Below are positions 26,667 through 35,520 of a DNA stretch of 64,000 bases, one piece after another; the first letter of the stretch is position 1, and each line of letters opens with the position of its first letter. The notes under the pieces are model-generated. The model was not told the origin of the DNA. It worked only from the letters and a program-made list of their open reading frames with translations, and ran no database searches. This DNA comes from Emticicia oligotrophica DSM 17448 (lineage in GTDB: Bacteria > Bacteroidota > Bacteroidia > Cytophagales > Spirosomataceae). The stretch is taken from assembly GCF_000263195.1 (NCBI RefSeq), contig NC_018748.1, forward strand, positions 3,968,001 to 4,032,000, written 5' to 3'. The translations under genes were made by a program, and so were the position numbers.

Positions 26667-27182
26667 ATGAAAACCCTTAACGATTTACTACAATTGGGAG
26701 ACCCTCGTTTATATGAGGTTTGCGAGCCTGTTCAAGAAAACGAATTGCCAATGGTTAAAGAATGGGTGGCTGATTTACACAATGTTATGGAAGAAATCAG
26801 AGCCAAATACAAATTTGGTCGTGGAATTGCTGCTCCGCAGTTGGGTATTATGAAGCGATTAATTTATTTGAATTTGAATACACCTTCAGGAAGTGTTCCA
26901 TACATTATTATTAATCCAGTATTTGAGAATTTGAGTGAAGAGCTATTTGAACTTTGGGATGATTGTATGTCTTTCCCAAATTTGTTGGTCAAAGTTAAAC
27001 GCCATCAATCATTGACTATTAAGTATTTAGACGAAAATTGGCAACCCAAAGTTTGGAAAGTGGAAGGGGCAATTTCTGAACTTTTACAACATGAATTTGA
27101 CCATCTTGAAGGTATTCTTTGTACCATGCGAGCCATTGATAATCAATCTTTTAAATGGAGACCAACTCCCGATTCTAATTGA
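26667..27182 (+). CDS. def: Peptide deformylase family protein (divergent motif 2)
   Basis: 171-residue metalloenzyme of the peptide deformylase family, which removes the N-formyl group of new proteins. Motif 1 reads GRGIAAPQLG (usual GxGLAAxQ), motif 2 reads DDCMSFP instead of the classical EGCLS, and motif 3 is intact as LLQHEFDHLEG. The metal-binding Cys and both His residues are therefore present. Divergence in motif 2 is typical of secondary or type III-like deformylases, so another housekeeping copy may exist elsewhere. It is preceded by an A/T-rich leader and no clear terminator follows. Confidence 0.82.
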   Translation: MKTLNDLLQLGDPRLYEVCEPVQENELPMVKEWVADLHNVMEEIRAKYKFGRGIAAPQLGIMKRLIYLNLNTPSGSVPYIIINPVFENLSEELFELWDDCMSFPNLLVKVKRHQSLTIKYLDENWQPKVWKVEGAISELLQHEFDHLEGILCTMRAIDNQSFKWRPTPDSN

Positions 27183-27247
27183 AAATTTAGATTAAAAAAT
27201 GATAAAAAAATCCCCCTTGTGCGTAGGTGTGTGCGAATGTGGGGTTG

Positions 27248-28129
27248 TCAAAACGATTGTAATAGTACCAACCATGCTTCTTTGACTTTATTTTGTTCCA
27301 ATAATTTGGCTGCTTCGGCATGTAATAAATTATCAAGAAATGCACAGCCGTACATTACTTGCTCAATAATATTTTGCATGACTGAAGATTCCTTGTAAGC
27401 TAAAACTTCTTCTTGGCTTGGTAATTCTTCAATATTTCCTAATTGCCCTAAATGATTACCTGTAAGTATTTTAGATAATCTGATACTTTCAGGAATGGCG
27501 TCATAACCAATGCCAATTTTGGTGTTTGGTTTTTCTACTTCAAACATCGAATCATTATTCGCCCGCACGTACCAATCTCCTCCCATGCGTGCTACCCAAT
27601 CGGTTTTTGTTTGGTCTATTTTGTTGTGTTCATTTAGTATTAGTTCAGAAAAATGAGCCATAATTACCTCACAAATAACCATGTTCATGGTGCCAATTTG
27701 TTTGATTTCCAGTACTTTACATTCAAATTGTGCTTTTGATTCTTTTACTCTTGGCGGTTGAACTAAAATAGATTTTTCCTCCGTAAATCCTGCTTTTATA
27801 AATTCGTTTGTACCCTTTGGATATTCTACACTTGAGAGTGACATTTGCTGTACCATATTGTAATCAACAATATTGATGACTACTTCAGGAATTTCTTCAA
27901 GATTTACAATTGTATCTTTTTTAGAGCCATCACGTCCTCGATTATTTGGAGCAAAAACCAAAATTGGGGGATTTATACCCATAATATTAAAAAAACTAAA
28001 TGGACTCAGATTTACATTACCTTCTTTATCAATTGTACTCGCAAAAGCAATGGGTCTTGGGGCTACTGCACCCGTCATGTAGCTATAAAAAACTCTTGAA
28101 TCTAATTCTTTTGGATTTAACGTTAGCAT
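27248..28129 (-). CDS. Flavin reductase-like protein (FMN-binding split barrel)
   Basis: 293-residue protein. Residues about 10-180 form a flavin-reductase-like split-barrel domain, with GAVAPRPIAFASTIDKEGN and NLSPFSFFNIMGINPP typical of the group. The C-terminal 100 residues are specific to this longer subtype. It follows fahA by 76 bp on the same strand. Similar genes often accompany homogentisate-pathway genes in Bacteroidota, so a role in aromatic breakdown or flavin supply is plausible but unproven. Confidence 0.82.
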   Translation of the reverse strand: MLTLNPKELDSRVFYSYMTGAVAPRPIAFASTIDKEGNVNLSPFSFFNIMGINPPILVFAPNNRGRDGSKKDTIVNLEEIPEVVINIVDYNMVQQMSLSSVEYPKGTNEFIKAGFTEEKSILVQPPRVKESKAQFECKVLEIKQIGTMNMVICEVIMAHFSELILNEHNKIDQTKTDWVARMGGDWYVRANNDSMFEVEKPNTKIGIGYDAIPESIRLSKILTGNHLGQLGNIEELPSQEEVLAYKESSVMQNIIEQVMYGCAFLDNLLHAEAAKLLEQNKVKEAWLVLLQSF

Positions 28130-28205
28130 GTTTTTTGTTGAAAAACAACCTTCTGCCCCTTTTTAATAATTCCCCTTTGAAGCGGGCAGGGGATGTAAAC
28201 TATAT

Positions 28206-29408
28206 TTAAACTATTTTACCAAAGACTTCTCCAAACCCAACACGTTTTCCATCTTTTTCGCAAAAACCGTGCATCGAAACTCTATCTCCATTTTCGAGAT
28301 ATGTTCGGGTTTGTCCATCGTTTAAACTAATTGTGTTTTTACCTGCCCAATTTAGCTCAAGTAATGAACCATAAGAATTTGCTTCAGAGCCACTGATAGT
28401 TCCAGATGCTAAAATATCGCCAATTTTTAAGTTGCATCCATTCACCGTGTGGTGGGCTACTTGCTGGGCAATATTCCAATACATATATTTAAAATTTGTC
28501 TTACAGATGGTGCTTTCGTTTAATCTAACCGCAAGTTTGATATCAAAATTCCTTGCACCATCTACTTGTAGATATGGCAATGGCGTAGGGTCTTGAATGG
28601 GGCCATTCACACGAAAATCTTCTAATGCATCAATCATTACCACCCATGGAGAAATTGAAGAGGCAAAGTTTTTACCTAAAAATGGGCCTAAAGGTAAAGT
28701 TTCCCAACGTTGAATATCACGAGCCGACCAATCATTGAAAAGTACAAATCCAAAAACATAATTTTCGGCGTCTGCTACTTTTATTTGTTCTCCTTGTTGG
28801 CTGTTTCTTCCAATAATAGCACCTATTTCTAATTCAAAATCTAATTCTTTAGTATATCCATAAATTGGACTAGCAGAATCTGCGGGTTTAAATTGCCCCA
28901 TCGGTCTGTGTATATCAGTACCCGAAACTACAATCGAACTGGCTCTTCCATGATAAGCAATCGGAATATGTTTCCAATTTGGATAAAGTGGATTATCTGG
29001 TCTGAAAATTTTTCCTGCATTGGTCGCGTGTTCAATGCTTGAATAAAAATCAGTATAATCACCAACTTTTACGGGCATGTGTAAGTTTAATTCATCAATT
29101 TTATGAAAAAGGGCATAAAAATGTCTTTTTAAAGGAGAATTTTCAACTGATAACCATTCTTGGATTTGTAATCTGACTTCATTGCAGCGTTTACGCCCCA
29201 GCCCAATAAATGGATTAAGAGAATTTTGATTGAAAATATTTCTAGGAATTTCAAGTAGTCCTAACTTTCGAGCAAGTTCTAAATCAATTACCCATTCACC
29301 AATTCGGCAACCTACGCTTGGTTTTGATTTTTTTTTACTGAAAATTCCGAATGGAAGATTAAATATTGAAAAGTCGCTATCTTTAGATATATCGAGCCAA
29401 GTATTCAT
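28206..29408 (-). CDS. fahA: Fumarylacetoacetase
   Basis: Hydrolyses fumarylacetoacetate to fumarate and acetoacetate, the last step of tyrosine degradation. The 400-residue length fits. The N-terminal SH3-like domain begins with FNLPFGIFS. The catalytic FAH domain has FYSSIEHATNAGKIFRP, PIAYHGRASSIVVSGTDI, the metal-binding ELDFELEIGAIIG and VLFNDWSARDIQRWE. A 19-bp inverted repeat lies 11 bp upstream of the ATG, between this gene and the marR gene that precedes it on the same strand. Confidence 0.95.
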   Translation of the reverse strand: MNTWLDISKDSDFSIFNLPFGIFSKKKSKPSVGCRIGEWVIDLELARKLGLLEIPRNIFNQNSLNPFIGLGRKRCNEVRLQIQEWLSVENSPLKRHFYALFHKIDELNLHMPVKVGDYTDFYSSIEHATNAGKIFRPDNPLYPNWKHIPIAYHGRASSIVVSGTDIHRPMGQFKPADSASPIYGYTKELDFELEIGAIIGRNSQQGEQIKVADAENYVFGFVLFNDWSARDIQRWETLPLGPFLGKNFASSISPWVVMIDALEDFRVNGPIQDPTPLPYLQVDGARNFDIKLAVRLNESTICKTNFKYMYWNIAQQVAHHTVNGCNLKIGDILASGTISGSEANSYGSLLELNWAGKNTISLNDGQTRTYLENGDRVSMHGFCEKDGKRVGFGEVFGKIV

Positions 29409-29418
29409 TTTTTGATTA

Positions 29419-29467
29419 TTTACAAAATCAGTTTACAAACTTCAGTATTGTAAACTGATTTTGTAAA
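29419..29467. repeat. 19-bp perfect inverted repeat between marR and fahA (candidate operator)
   Basis: TTTACAAAATCAGTTTACA (29419-29437) and its exact reverse complement (29449-29467) flank an 11-nt centre. Each arm itself contains two TTTACA-like half-sites. There is no T-run after it on the minus strand, which argues against a plain terminator. Its place just before fahA and after a MarR regulator suggests an operator for that regulator; this is inference. Confidence 0.65.
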
Positions 29468-29474
29468 CTATTGA

Positions 29475-29912
29475 TTATTTATCGCTCACGTTTTTATAAA
29501 TCGTGTCCATAATTCTCACCAGATGGTCGTAATCTTCATCGGTTAAACTACCCCAAGATTTCCTTCGAATATCAGCAATGACCACTAATGCATTTTCGTG
29601 CAGTTTTTCACCTTCTTCGGTCAAATAAATATTAAATTTACGTCGGTCATCATCGGCCATTTGGCGTCTAACTAATCCTTTTTCAACCAATAAATCTAAG
29701 ATTCTGGTAATCGTTGGAGCATCTTTAGCGGTATCTACTGCCAAGTCATTTTGACTAATCCCTGCTTTGGGCTTAATGTGGTCAATAACCACCCATTGGT
29801 CAACAGTTAAGTCAATTCCGCCGTCAGTAAGTCCCTTTTGCATGAAACTTCTGATTCGTTTGATGGTGGTATCAATCTTGAAATAGTAAGAACGCTTATC
29901 TAAGTGAGTCAT
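29475..29912 (-). CDS. MarR-family transcriptional regulator
   Basis: 145-residue winged-helix regulator. The DNA-binding part (about 45-110) includes KAGISQNDLAVDTAKDAPTI and RILDLLVEKGLVRRQMADDD, whose basic wing is typical. It sits inside the phenylalanine/tyrosine degradation cluster between phhA and fahA, all on the minus strand. It is therefore the natural candidate regulator, probably responding to an aromatic intermediate. No binding data can be inferred beyond the nearby 19-bp inverted repeat. Confidence 0.9.
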   Translation of the reverse strand: MTHLDKRSYYFKIDTTIKRIRSFMQKGLTDGGIDLTVDQWVVIDHIKPKAGISQNDLAVDTAKDAPTITRILDLLVEKGLVRRQMADDDRRKFNIYLTEEGEKLHENALVVIADIRRKSWGSLTDEDYDHLVRIMDTIYKNVSDK

Positions 29913-30118
29913 TTATTTAAAATTCAGTCTTTTTCTACTTTAGTTATGGAAGTTAGCTTTTAATAGAGTAAATATTTGATTGAGAGATTCGGTTTTTATG
30001 AAAATTTGCAAAAGAAATATTGATAAAAGTGCGAAAATTCCAAAGAATATCCAAAGATAAAAGCTAATTGCCAATTACTACAAACAATATTAATTACAAA
30101 AGTAGAAAAATCCTTCAA

Positions 30119-30850
30119 TTATTGATACACTAATAATTGACGTTCTAAAATTTCTTCAAATTTTTTTAATGATTGATAAAGTTGTTCGTAAGATTCAATG
30201 ACAAAGTATTTTTTTTGATAAGCATCAATTTTAACCTCTGTATTTAGAATCTTCTCAATATTATAGGTCACTCTTTCGGGAACCCCACTCACTAAACTAT
30301 AGACACTTTCTCCGCTTGAAGAAATGATTCCGCCACCATAAATTTTTAATTGGTTATTTTCACGAATCAGTCCAAATTCTACCGTAAACCAGTAAAGTTT
30401 TTGGAGCAATTTTATTGCTTCTTCAATATGAATATACTTGAGAGAAATAACACTAAACTCAGCGAGGAAATCGCAAAAAGCTTGATTTGTCAACAAAGGA
30501 ATATGCCCGAAGGTATCATGAAACATATCAGGTTCTTCTAAATATTCTAATTGCTCTTTAGTTCTAAGCCATGTTGAGGCTGGAAACTTTTTCGATGCCA
30601 AAAGTTCGAAAAATTCCTTAATTGGTACTAAACCCTCACACGCCACAACTGTCCATCCAGTTAATGCTTGAAGTCTTGGATTTATTTCTGTATCAAAATT
30701 CGGAATATGTTCTGCTGTAAAGCCAGCCTTATCAATTCCTTCTAAGTAATCAATGCTGGCAATTGCAGGTAATTTCTGCATTTGTCGTTCGAAAAGTAAT
30801 TTCCAAACTTCTTGGTCGGCGGAGGTGTATGCTTGATAATTTTGATTCAT
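30119..30850 (-). CDS. phhA: Phenylalanine 4-monooxygenase
   Basis: Pterin-dependent non-haem iron enzyme that hydroxylates phenylalanine to tyrosine. The 243-residue catalytic domain stands alone, without the N-terminal ACT regulatory domain of animal enzymes. The iron site is visible as EPDMFHDTFGHIPLLT (two His ligands), with the Glu ligand in YWFTVEFGLI. The hpd stop is 23 bp upstream, so it is probably in one transcript with hpd. A pterin-4a-carbinolamine dehydratase gene is not seen in the cluster. Confidence 0.94.
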   Translation of the reverse strand: MNQNYQAYTSADQEVWKLLFERQMQKLPAIASIDYLEGIDKAGFTAEHIPNFDTEINPRLQALTGWTVVACEGLVPIKEFFELLASKKFPASTWLRTKEQLEYLEEPDMFHDTFGHIPLLTNQAFCDFLAEFSVISLKYIHIEEAIKLLQKLYWFTVEFGLIRENNQLKIYGGGIISSSGESVYSLVSGVPERVTYNIEKILNTEVKIDAYQKKYFVIESYEQLYQSLKKFEEILERQLLVYQ

Positions 30851-30873
30851 TTTCAGAATGATTTAAAATTATT

Positions 30874-32001
30874 CTATAACGTTCCTCTTAAGATTTGTTC
30901 ACGTTCAATTGCTTCAAAAAGGGCTTTGAAATTGCCTTTTCCGAATGATTTTGCCCCTTTTCTTTGAATAATTTCAAAGAACATTGTTGGACGTGGTTCG
31001 ATTGGTTTAGTGAAAATTTGAAGTAAATATCCTTCTTCATCACGGTCAACCAAGATTCCTAGCATTTTAAGTTGTTCGATTTCTTCTTCAATATCTCCAA
31101 CTCTACTTCGCAAATCTTCGTAGTAGCTATCTGGTACTTGTAAAAATTCAACACCATGGTTTCGCAAGTGCGTAACCGTTGTAATAATATCATCAGTAGC
31201 AACCGCCAAATGTTGTACGCCAGCACCCTCATAAAAATCTAAGTATTCTTCAACTTGTGAGCGTTTTTTCCCCTCGGCTGGTTCGTTAATTGGAAATTTG
31301 ATTCGACCATTACCATTCGACATCACCTTGCTCATCAAAGCGGTATATTCGGTAGAAATATCTTTGTCATCAAAACTTACCAACTGATTGAAACCCATCA
31401 CGTTTGAATAGAAATTTACCCACTCGTTCATGGCATTCCAACCTACATTCCCAACAATGTGGTCAATATACTTCAAACCAACTGGAGCAGGGCGATAAAC
31501 TGGATTCCAAGGTCGGAAATTTGGTAAAAAGATACCTTTATAGGCATTTCTTTCTACAAAAATATGAACAGTATCACCGTAAGTATGAATACCTGAACGA
31601 ACCACTTTTCCATTTTCATCCTCTTCAACAACGGGTTCAAAGTAAGGCTTCGCTCCACGAGAAATGGTCTCGTAGTAAGCATCGCTGGCATCATCAACCC
31701 AAAGGGCAACAACCTTTACACCATCGCCATGTTGGTCAATGTGACGTCCAATTTCAGTATTTCCGTGTAAAGGAGAAGTTAATACTAATCTAATTTTACC
31801 TTGTTGAACAACGTAACTTTCTCTGTCACGGAGACCAGTTTCTAAACCTGCATAAGCTAAAGGTTGAAAACCAAATGCTGTTTGGTAATAATGGGCAGCT
31901 TGTTTGCAGTTTCCTACATATAATTCAATGTAGTCTGTGCCATTGATTGGTAGGAAATCATTTTTTTGATCGGTAATATTTTGAGTTTCTTGAAGTAGCA
32001 T
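30874..32001 (-). CDS. hpd: 4-hydroxyphenylpyruvate dioxygenase
   Basis: Converts 4-hydroxyphenylpyruvate to homogentisate. Two VOC domains are present: the first from YIELYVGNCKQAAHYYQTAF, the second from YIDHIVGNVGWNAMNEWVNF with the first His ligand. The second His is in VQHLAVATDDI and the Glu ligand in MFFEIIQRKG. The start was placed at 32001 (MLLQETQ), preceded by an A-rich stretch; an in-frame ATG at 32046 would add 15 unusual residues. The 375-residue product is of normal size. Confidence 0.94.
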   Translation of the reverse strand: MLLQETQNITDQKNDFLPINGTDYIELYVGNCKQAAHYYQTAFGFQPLAYAGLETGLRDRESYVVQQGKIRLVLTSPLHGNTEIGRHIDQHGDGVKVVALWVDDASDAYYETISRGAKPYFEPVVEEDENGKVVRSGIHTYGDTVHIFVERNAYKGIFLPNFRPWNPVYRPAPVGLKYIDHIVGNVGWNAMNEWVNFYSNVMGFNQLVSFDDKDISTEYTALMSKVMSNGNGRIKFPINEPAEGKKRSQVEEYLDFYEGAGVQHLAVATDDIITTVTHLRNHGVEFLQVPDSYYEDLRSRVGDIEEEIEQLKMLGILVDRDEEGYLLQIFTKPIEPRPTMFFEIIQRKGAKSFGKGNFKALFEAIEREQILRGTL

Positions 32002-32127
32002 TTTATTATTTTTTTTAGAATGTTGATATAAATTTTGAATTAACACGAAGCCATTAAGAACATAGAGAAATACTAAATGAAACTACTTGCTCTTAATGTC
32101 TTTTTGGTATCTATCGCTCAGTTTTAA

Positions 32128-33285
32128 CTAATCTATCCAACTCTGAAAATATTTGCCATCATCATATTTCATGGCATTTTCAGTAATCATCAATGGGCGG
32201 AAAGTATCAACCATGACAGCCAATTCATGCGTTTCCTTTTTACCAATGCTTCGCTCCATTGCTCCCGGATGTGGTCCATGCGGAATTCCGCCAGGATGAA
32301 TGGTAATATGGCCTTTGGCAATATCATTTCTACTCATAAAATCTCCATCTACATAATAAATTACTTCATCGGAGTCAATATTTGAGTGATTATATGGTGC
32401 TGGAATGGCTTTTGGATGATAATCGTAAAGCCTCGGGCAAAATGAGCAAACTACAAAAGCATCAGTTTGAAAAGTTTGATGTACTGGCGGTGGTTGGTGA
32501 ATTCGACCAGTTATTGGCTCAAAATTATGAATTGAGAAGCCCCAAGGATAATTGTAACCGTCATAACCAACTACATCGAAAGGATGATATTGGTAAACTA
32601 ATTGATGAAGTTGATGTTGTTTTTTTATTTTAATTAGAAATTCACCTTTTTGGTCGAATGTTTCTAAAACTTCTGGAAGTTTATAATCTCTTTCGCAAAA
32701 AGGCGAACTTTCAAGGAGTTGTCCAAAATGATTTCGGTAACGTTTTGGCGTATAAATTGGCGAATGGGATTCGACATAAAAAATTCGATTGTCTTCTGTA
32801 TCAAAATCAATCTGATAAATCATTCCTCTCGGAATAATCAAATAATCTCCATATTCAAAACTAATGTTCCCAAGTTGAGTACGAAGTGTTCCCGAACCCT
32901 TATGGATAAACAACAGCTCATCTGAATCGGCATTTTTATAAAAATAGTCTCGTAATGACTTTTTCGGAGCAGCCATACCAATGATGCAATCTTTATTGAA
33001 CATCATCGGCTCACGACTTTCAAGAAAATCATCTTTGGGTTCCACATTAAAACCAATAAACTTACGCATCATCATGTTGTGCGTATTTGCTGATTTTGGT
33101 GTTAAGTCTTGACTTTCAAGGATTTGCATCACTTGCGTTGGTCGATGAATGTGATACATCAATGAAGCCATTCCATCGAAGCCAATTGTCCCAAACAATT
33201 GTTCGTAGTATAAACTACTATCGGGCTTTTCAAATTGAATATGCCTTTTGGCTGGAATTTTCCCAAGTTTATGATAGATAGGCAT
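32128..33285 (-). CDS. hmgA: Homogentisate 1,2-dioxygenase
   Basis: Ring-cleaving iron dioxygenase turning homogentisate into maleylacetoacetate. The 385-residue cupin-type protein has the metal-site segment HPGGIPHGPHPGAMERSIG, plus VVGYDGYNYPWGFSIHNFEP and the cupin barrel ELLFIHKGSGTLRTQLGNIS. It is the first gene of the minus-strand aromatic cluster and has a well-formed Bacteroidota-type promoter at 33345-33374. Confidence 0.94.
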   Translation of the reverse strand: MPIYHKLGKIPAKRHIQFEKPDSSLYYEQLFGTIGFDGMASLMYHIHRPTQVMQILESQDLTPKSANTHNMMMRKFIGFNVEPKDDFLESREPMMFNKDCIIGMAAPKKSLRDYFYKNADSDELLFIHKGSGTLRTQLGNISFEYGDYLIIPRGMIYQIDFDTEDNRIFYVESHSPIYTPKRYRNHFGQLLESSPFCERDYKLPEVLETFDQKGEFLIKIKKQHQLHQLVYQYHPFDVVGYDGYNYPWGFSIHNFEPITGRIHQPPPVHQTFQTDAFVVCSFCPRLYDYHPKAIPAPYNHSNIDSDEVIYYVDGDFMSRNDIAKGHITIHPGGIPHGPHPGAMERSIGKKETHELAVMVDTFRPLMITENAMKYDDGKYFQSWID

Positions 33286-33344
33286 TTTTTTGAATGATTT
33301 ATCTAAAATTCTATTAATTGCTTTGCTAACTATTGTTGTGCATA

Positions 33345-33374
33345 CAAAATTATAAATAATATTTGTTATGACAA
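33345..33374 (-). promoter_or_regulatory. Predicted promoter of hmgA
   Basis: Minus strand: -33 TTG (33374-33372), 19-bp spacer, -7 TAATTTTG (33352-33345), an exact match to TTG-N19-TAnnTTTG. The ATG is about 60 bp downstream. Confidence 0.65.
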
Positions 33375-33477
33375 TTAAAATATAACTATTTTTTTATTTG
33401 TTTAAATTATACCAAGCAGAATAGTAAGATTATAGGACAAGTTTTTAACTTGTCAATCGGAGAGAAGTAATATGAAA

Positions 33478-33510
33478 AGGAAATGTAGTGGGCGTATCGC
33501 ATACACCCAC
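33478..33510 (-). terminator. Hairpin downstream of the alpha/beta hydrolase gene
   Basis: GTGGGCGTAT (33488-33497) pairs with ATACACCCAC (33501-33510) through one wobble pair and a 3-nt loop, 12 bp past the stop. The T-tail on the minus strand is interrupted. A second, 8-bp hairpin (GACAAGTT/AACTTGTC) lies at 33436-33454. Confidence 0.5.
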
Positions 33511-33522
33511 ATAGATAGGGGG

Positions 33523-34353
33523 TTAAACTAAATTATCGAGCCAAAGAATGATTTTCTTGAAAACTTCAGCTTTTTCGGGCTCATTATGAGTTTCATGATA
33601 AAGACCTTCCAATGAAGTAAAAGTTAAATTCTTGCCAGCTTTTTGGGCAAAAAGTTCGCTTCCATGATGAGAGGTGAGTCGGTCGGCTGTGCCATGATAA
33701 AGTAAAGTTGGCACTAACAGTTTTGCAACATTTTCAATCGCCCATTGGCCGGTTTCTATCATTTCAATACCCATTTTGGCTGAAACTTTATCGTGCACTA
33801 AAGGGTCTTCATTGTATTTTTTCACTTCTTCTAAATCTCTCGAGATGGCCGAAGAATCTAAACCACTACTTAGACTTAACGATGGAAAAATTCCTTTCAT
33901 CATTCGTCCAATAAAGAGTGTAATTTTCGAAGGTTGAAACGCTAATTGAAAATAAGGAGAAGAAAGAATTGCTCCAGTAATTTTAGGTTGACGACGGAGT
34001 AGGTAGTTAGCTACTAAATTCCCACCCATACTGTGACCATAAAGAATTTGTTTTGTATTCGGAAAATGCTCAGATGCTACTTTCAATAAAGTATCAACAT
34101 CATTTAAAAATGTGTCAAAATCTGGAAAATGCCCTCTTTTCCCTTCTGATTTTCCATGACCACGGTGGTCACAGCCAATTACAGAGTAGCCATTGCTCGT
34201 AAACATTTCAGCTACATGGTTATAGCGATTAATATGTTCGCCCATACCGTGCATGATGCAAATTACTGCTTTTGTAGGTTGTGTTGACTCCCATTTTTTG
34301 CCATAAATATTGAGTCCATCAGAGGATTTCCAAGATAATTCGGTAGTGTTCAT
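33523..34353 (-). CDS. Alpha/beta hydrolase (monoacylglycerol lipase/lysophospholipase type)
   Basis: 276-residue serine hydrolase. The oxyanion region is CIMHGMGEHINRYNHVAEMF, typical of monoacylglycerol lipase-like enzymes. GCDHRGHGKSEGKRG follows, the nucleophile elbow is YGHSMGGNLV, the Asp lies in YHGTADRLTS and the His in LYHETHNEP. No signal peptide, so it is probably cytosolic. Substrate is likely a lipid ester, not certain. Confidence 0.88.
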   Translation of the reverse strand: MNTTELSWKSSDGLNIYGKKWESTQPTKAVICIMHGMGEHINRYNHVAEMFTSNGYSVIGCDHRGHGKSEGKRGHFPDFDTFLNDVDTLLKVASEHFPNTKQILYGHSMGGNLVANYLLRRQPKITGAILSSPYFQLAFQPSKITLFIGRMMKGIFPSLSLSSGLDSSAISRDLEEVKKYNEDPLVHDKVSAKMGIEMIETGQWAIENVAKLLVPTLLYHGTADRLTSHHGSELFAQKAGKNLTFTSLEGLYHETHNEPEKAEVFKKIILWLDNLV

Positions 34354-34476
34354 AAGGTTTTTAGAATAGATTGATGGTTAAAGATATGAAAAACAAATCA
34401 TAAGTTGATGTATGTTTGTGGCTTGGGTTGGTTTATTTATATTTGTGGGGGAAAAGCAAAGTTCAGGTGTGATGTA

Positions 34477-35520
34477 ATGATTAAAGTTGAAAGTAAAATA
34501 TTGTCCGATTATAAATTTATCGACTTATTTGCAGGGATAGGTGGTTTTCATATTGCTTTGTCATCGTTTGGTGCTTCATGTGTTTTTGCCTCAGAATGGG
34601 ATAAATACGCAGCCGATAGCTATGAAGCAAACTTTAACCAAAGACCGGTCGGAGATATTACTCAAATAAATGAAATTGATATTCCTAAACACGATATTTT
34701 ATGTGCAGGCTTTCCATGTCAATCATTTTCTATTTCGGGTAAACAAATGGGGTTTGAGGACATTAGAGGTTCACTTTTTTTTGATATTGTTCGCATTATA
34801 AATTTTCATAAGCCGAAGGTAGTTTTCTTAGAAAATGTTAAAAACTTGGTTAATCATGATGAAGGCCGAACTTTAAAAGTTGTTATATATACACTTGAAA
34901 GTGTTGGTTATAAAGTTTTTACAAAGATATTAAACTCAAGTAATTTTGGTTTGCCGCAAAACCGAGAGAGAATTTATATTGTTGCATTTCTCACAAATAT
35001 CGATTCAAATGGCTTTTCATTTCCAAAGCCTACTAACGAACCTACTTCAGTAGAGGAGATTTTAGAAACAAATCCAGTTGACGTAAAATTTATTGAGCGA
35101 GATGATATTCAGTTTTACAAAACGTATTTATTTCAAGATACACTTTTCGGGAAAACTAAAATCAACAAACCTCTGCAAATTGGTAAAGTAAATAAAGGTG
35201 GACAAGGTGAACGTATTTACGACATACGTGGTCATGCAATTACACTTTCTGCACACGGAGGCGGAATTGGAGCAAAAACAGGGTTATATTTTATAAATGG
35301 TAAAATTAGAAGATTAACTACAAGAGAATGTGCCAGAGTGCAGGGGTTTCCAGAAGACTTTAAAATAACCCCAAATACTTCACAAGCATACAAACAATTC
35401 GGTAATAGCGTATCGATTAATGTTTTGCAAAGAATAATGATAGAAGTTCAGAAAATTTTACTTAAAAATGAACAAAGAACAATTAAAAGGTTCACAAACA
35501 GCAAGGAATGGGTTTCTTAA
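34477..35520 (+). CDS. DNA (cytosine-5) methyltransferase of a type II R-M system
   Basis: C5-methyltransferase, 347 residues from the chosen start. Motif I is FIDLFAGIGGFHIAL, motif IV with the catalytic Cys is CAGFPCQSFSISGKQMGF, motif VI is VVFLENVKNL, motif VIII is LPQNRERIYIVAF, and motif X is QFGNSVSINVLQR. Start at 34477 (MIKVESKILSDYKFID) is preferred over the ATG at 34405, which would add 24 residues of atypical Cys/Gly-rich sequence. Its last 53 bp overlap the endonuclease gene. Pairing with an HpaII-like enzyme implies methylation within CCGG, which is inference. Confidence 0.92.
   Translation: MIKVESKILSDYKFIDLFAGIGGFHIALSSFGASCVFASEWDKYAADSYEANFNQRPVGDITQINEIDIPKHDILCAGFPCQSFSISGKQMGFEDIRGSLFFDIVRIINFHKPKVVFLENVKNLVNHDEGRTLKVVIYTLESVGYKVFTKILNSSNFGLPQNRERIYIVAFLTNIDSNGFSFPKPTNEPTSVEEILETNPVDVKFIERDDIQFYKTYLFQDTLFGKTKINKPLQIGKVNKGGQGERIYDIRGHAITLSAHGGGIGAKTGLYFINGKIRRLTTRECARVQGFPEDFKITPNTSQAYKQFGNSVSINVLQRIMIEVQKILLKNEQRTIKRFTNSKEWVS

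Noticed and set aside
27190-27247. Terminator after the flavin reductase gene (CCCC/GGGG pairing with T-run)
   Set aside because: Only a 4-5 bp stem with a long loop; a terminator is likely somewhere here, but this pairing is too weak to list.
31404-31793. 129-codon plus-strand ORF opposite hpd
   Set aside because: Composition rich in His, Gln and Ser, fully antisense to conserved hpd coding sequence, no family resemblance.
32047-32127. Riboswitch or attenuator between hmgA and hpd
   Set aside because: Only an 8-bp CATTAAGA/TCTTAATG pair with a 31-nt loop and no conserved motif.
34405-34476. Longer start of the C5-methyltransferase at 34405
   Set aside because: The added residues are Cys/Gly-rich and unlike the family; the ATG at 34477 begins just before motif I.
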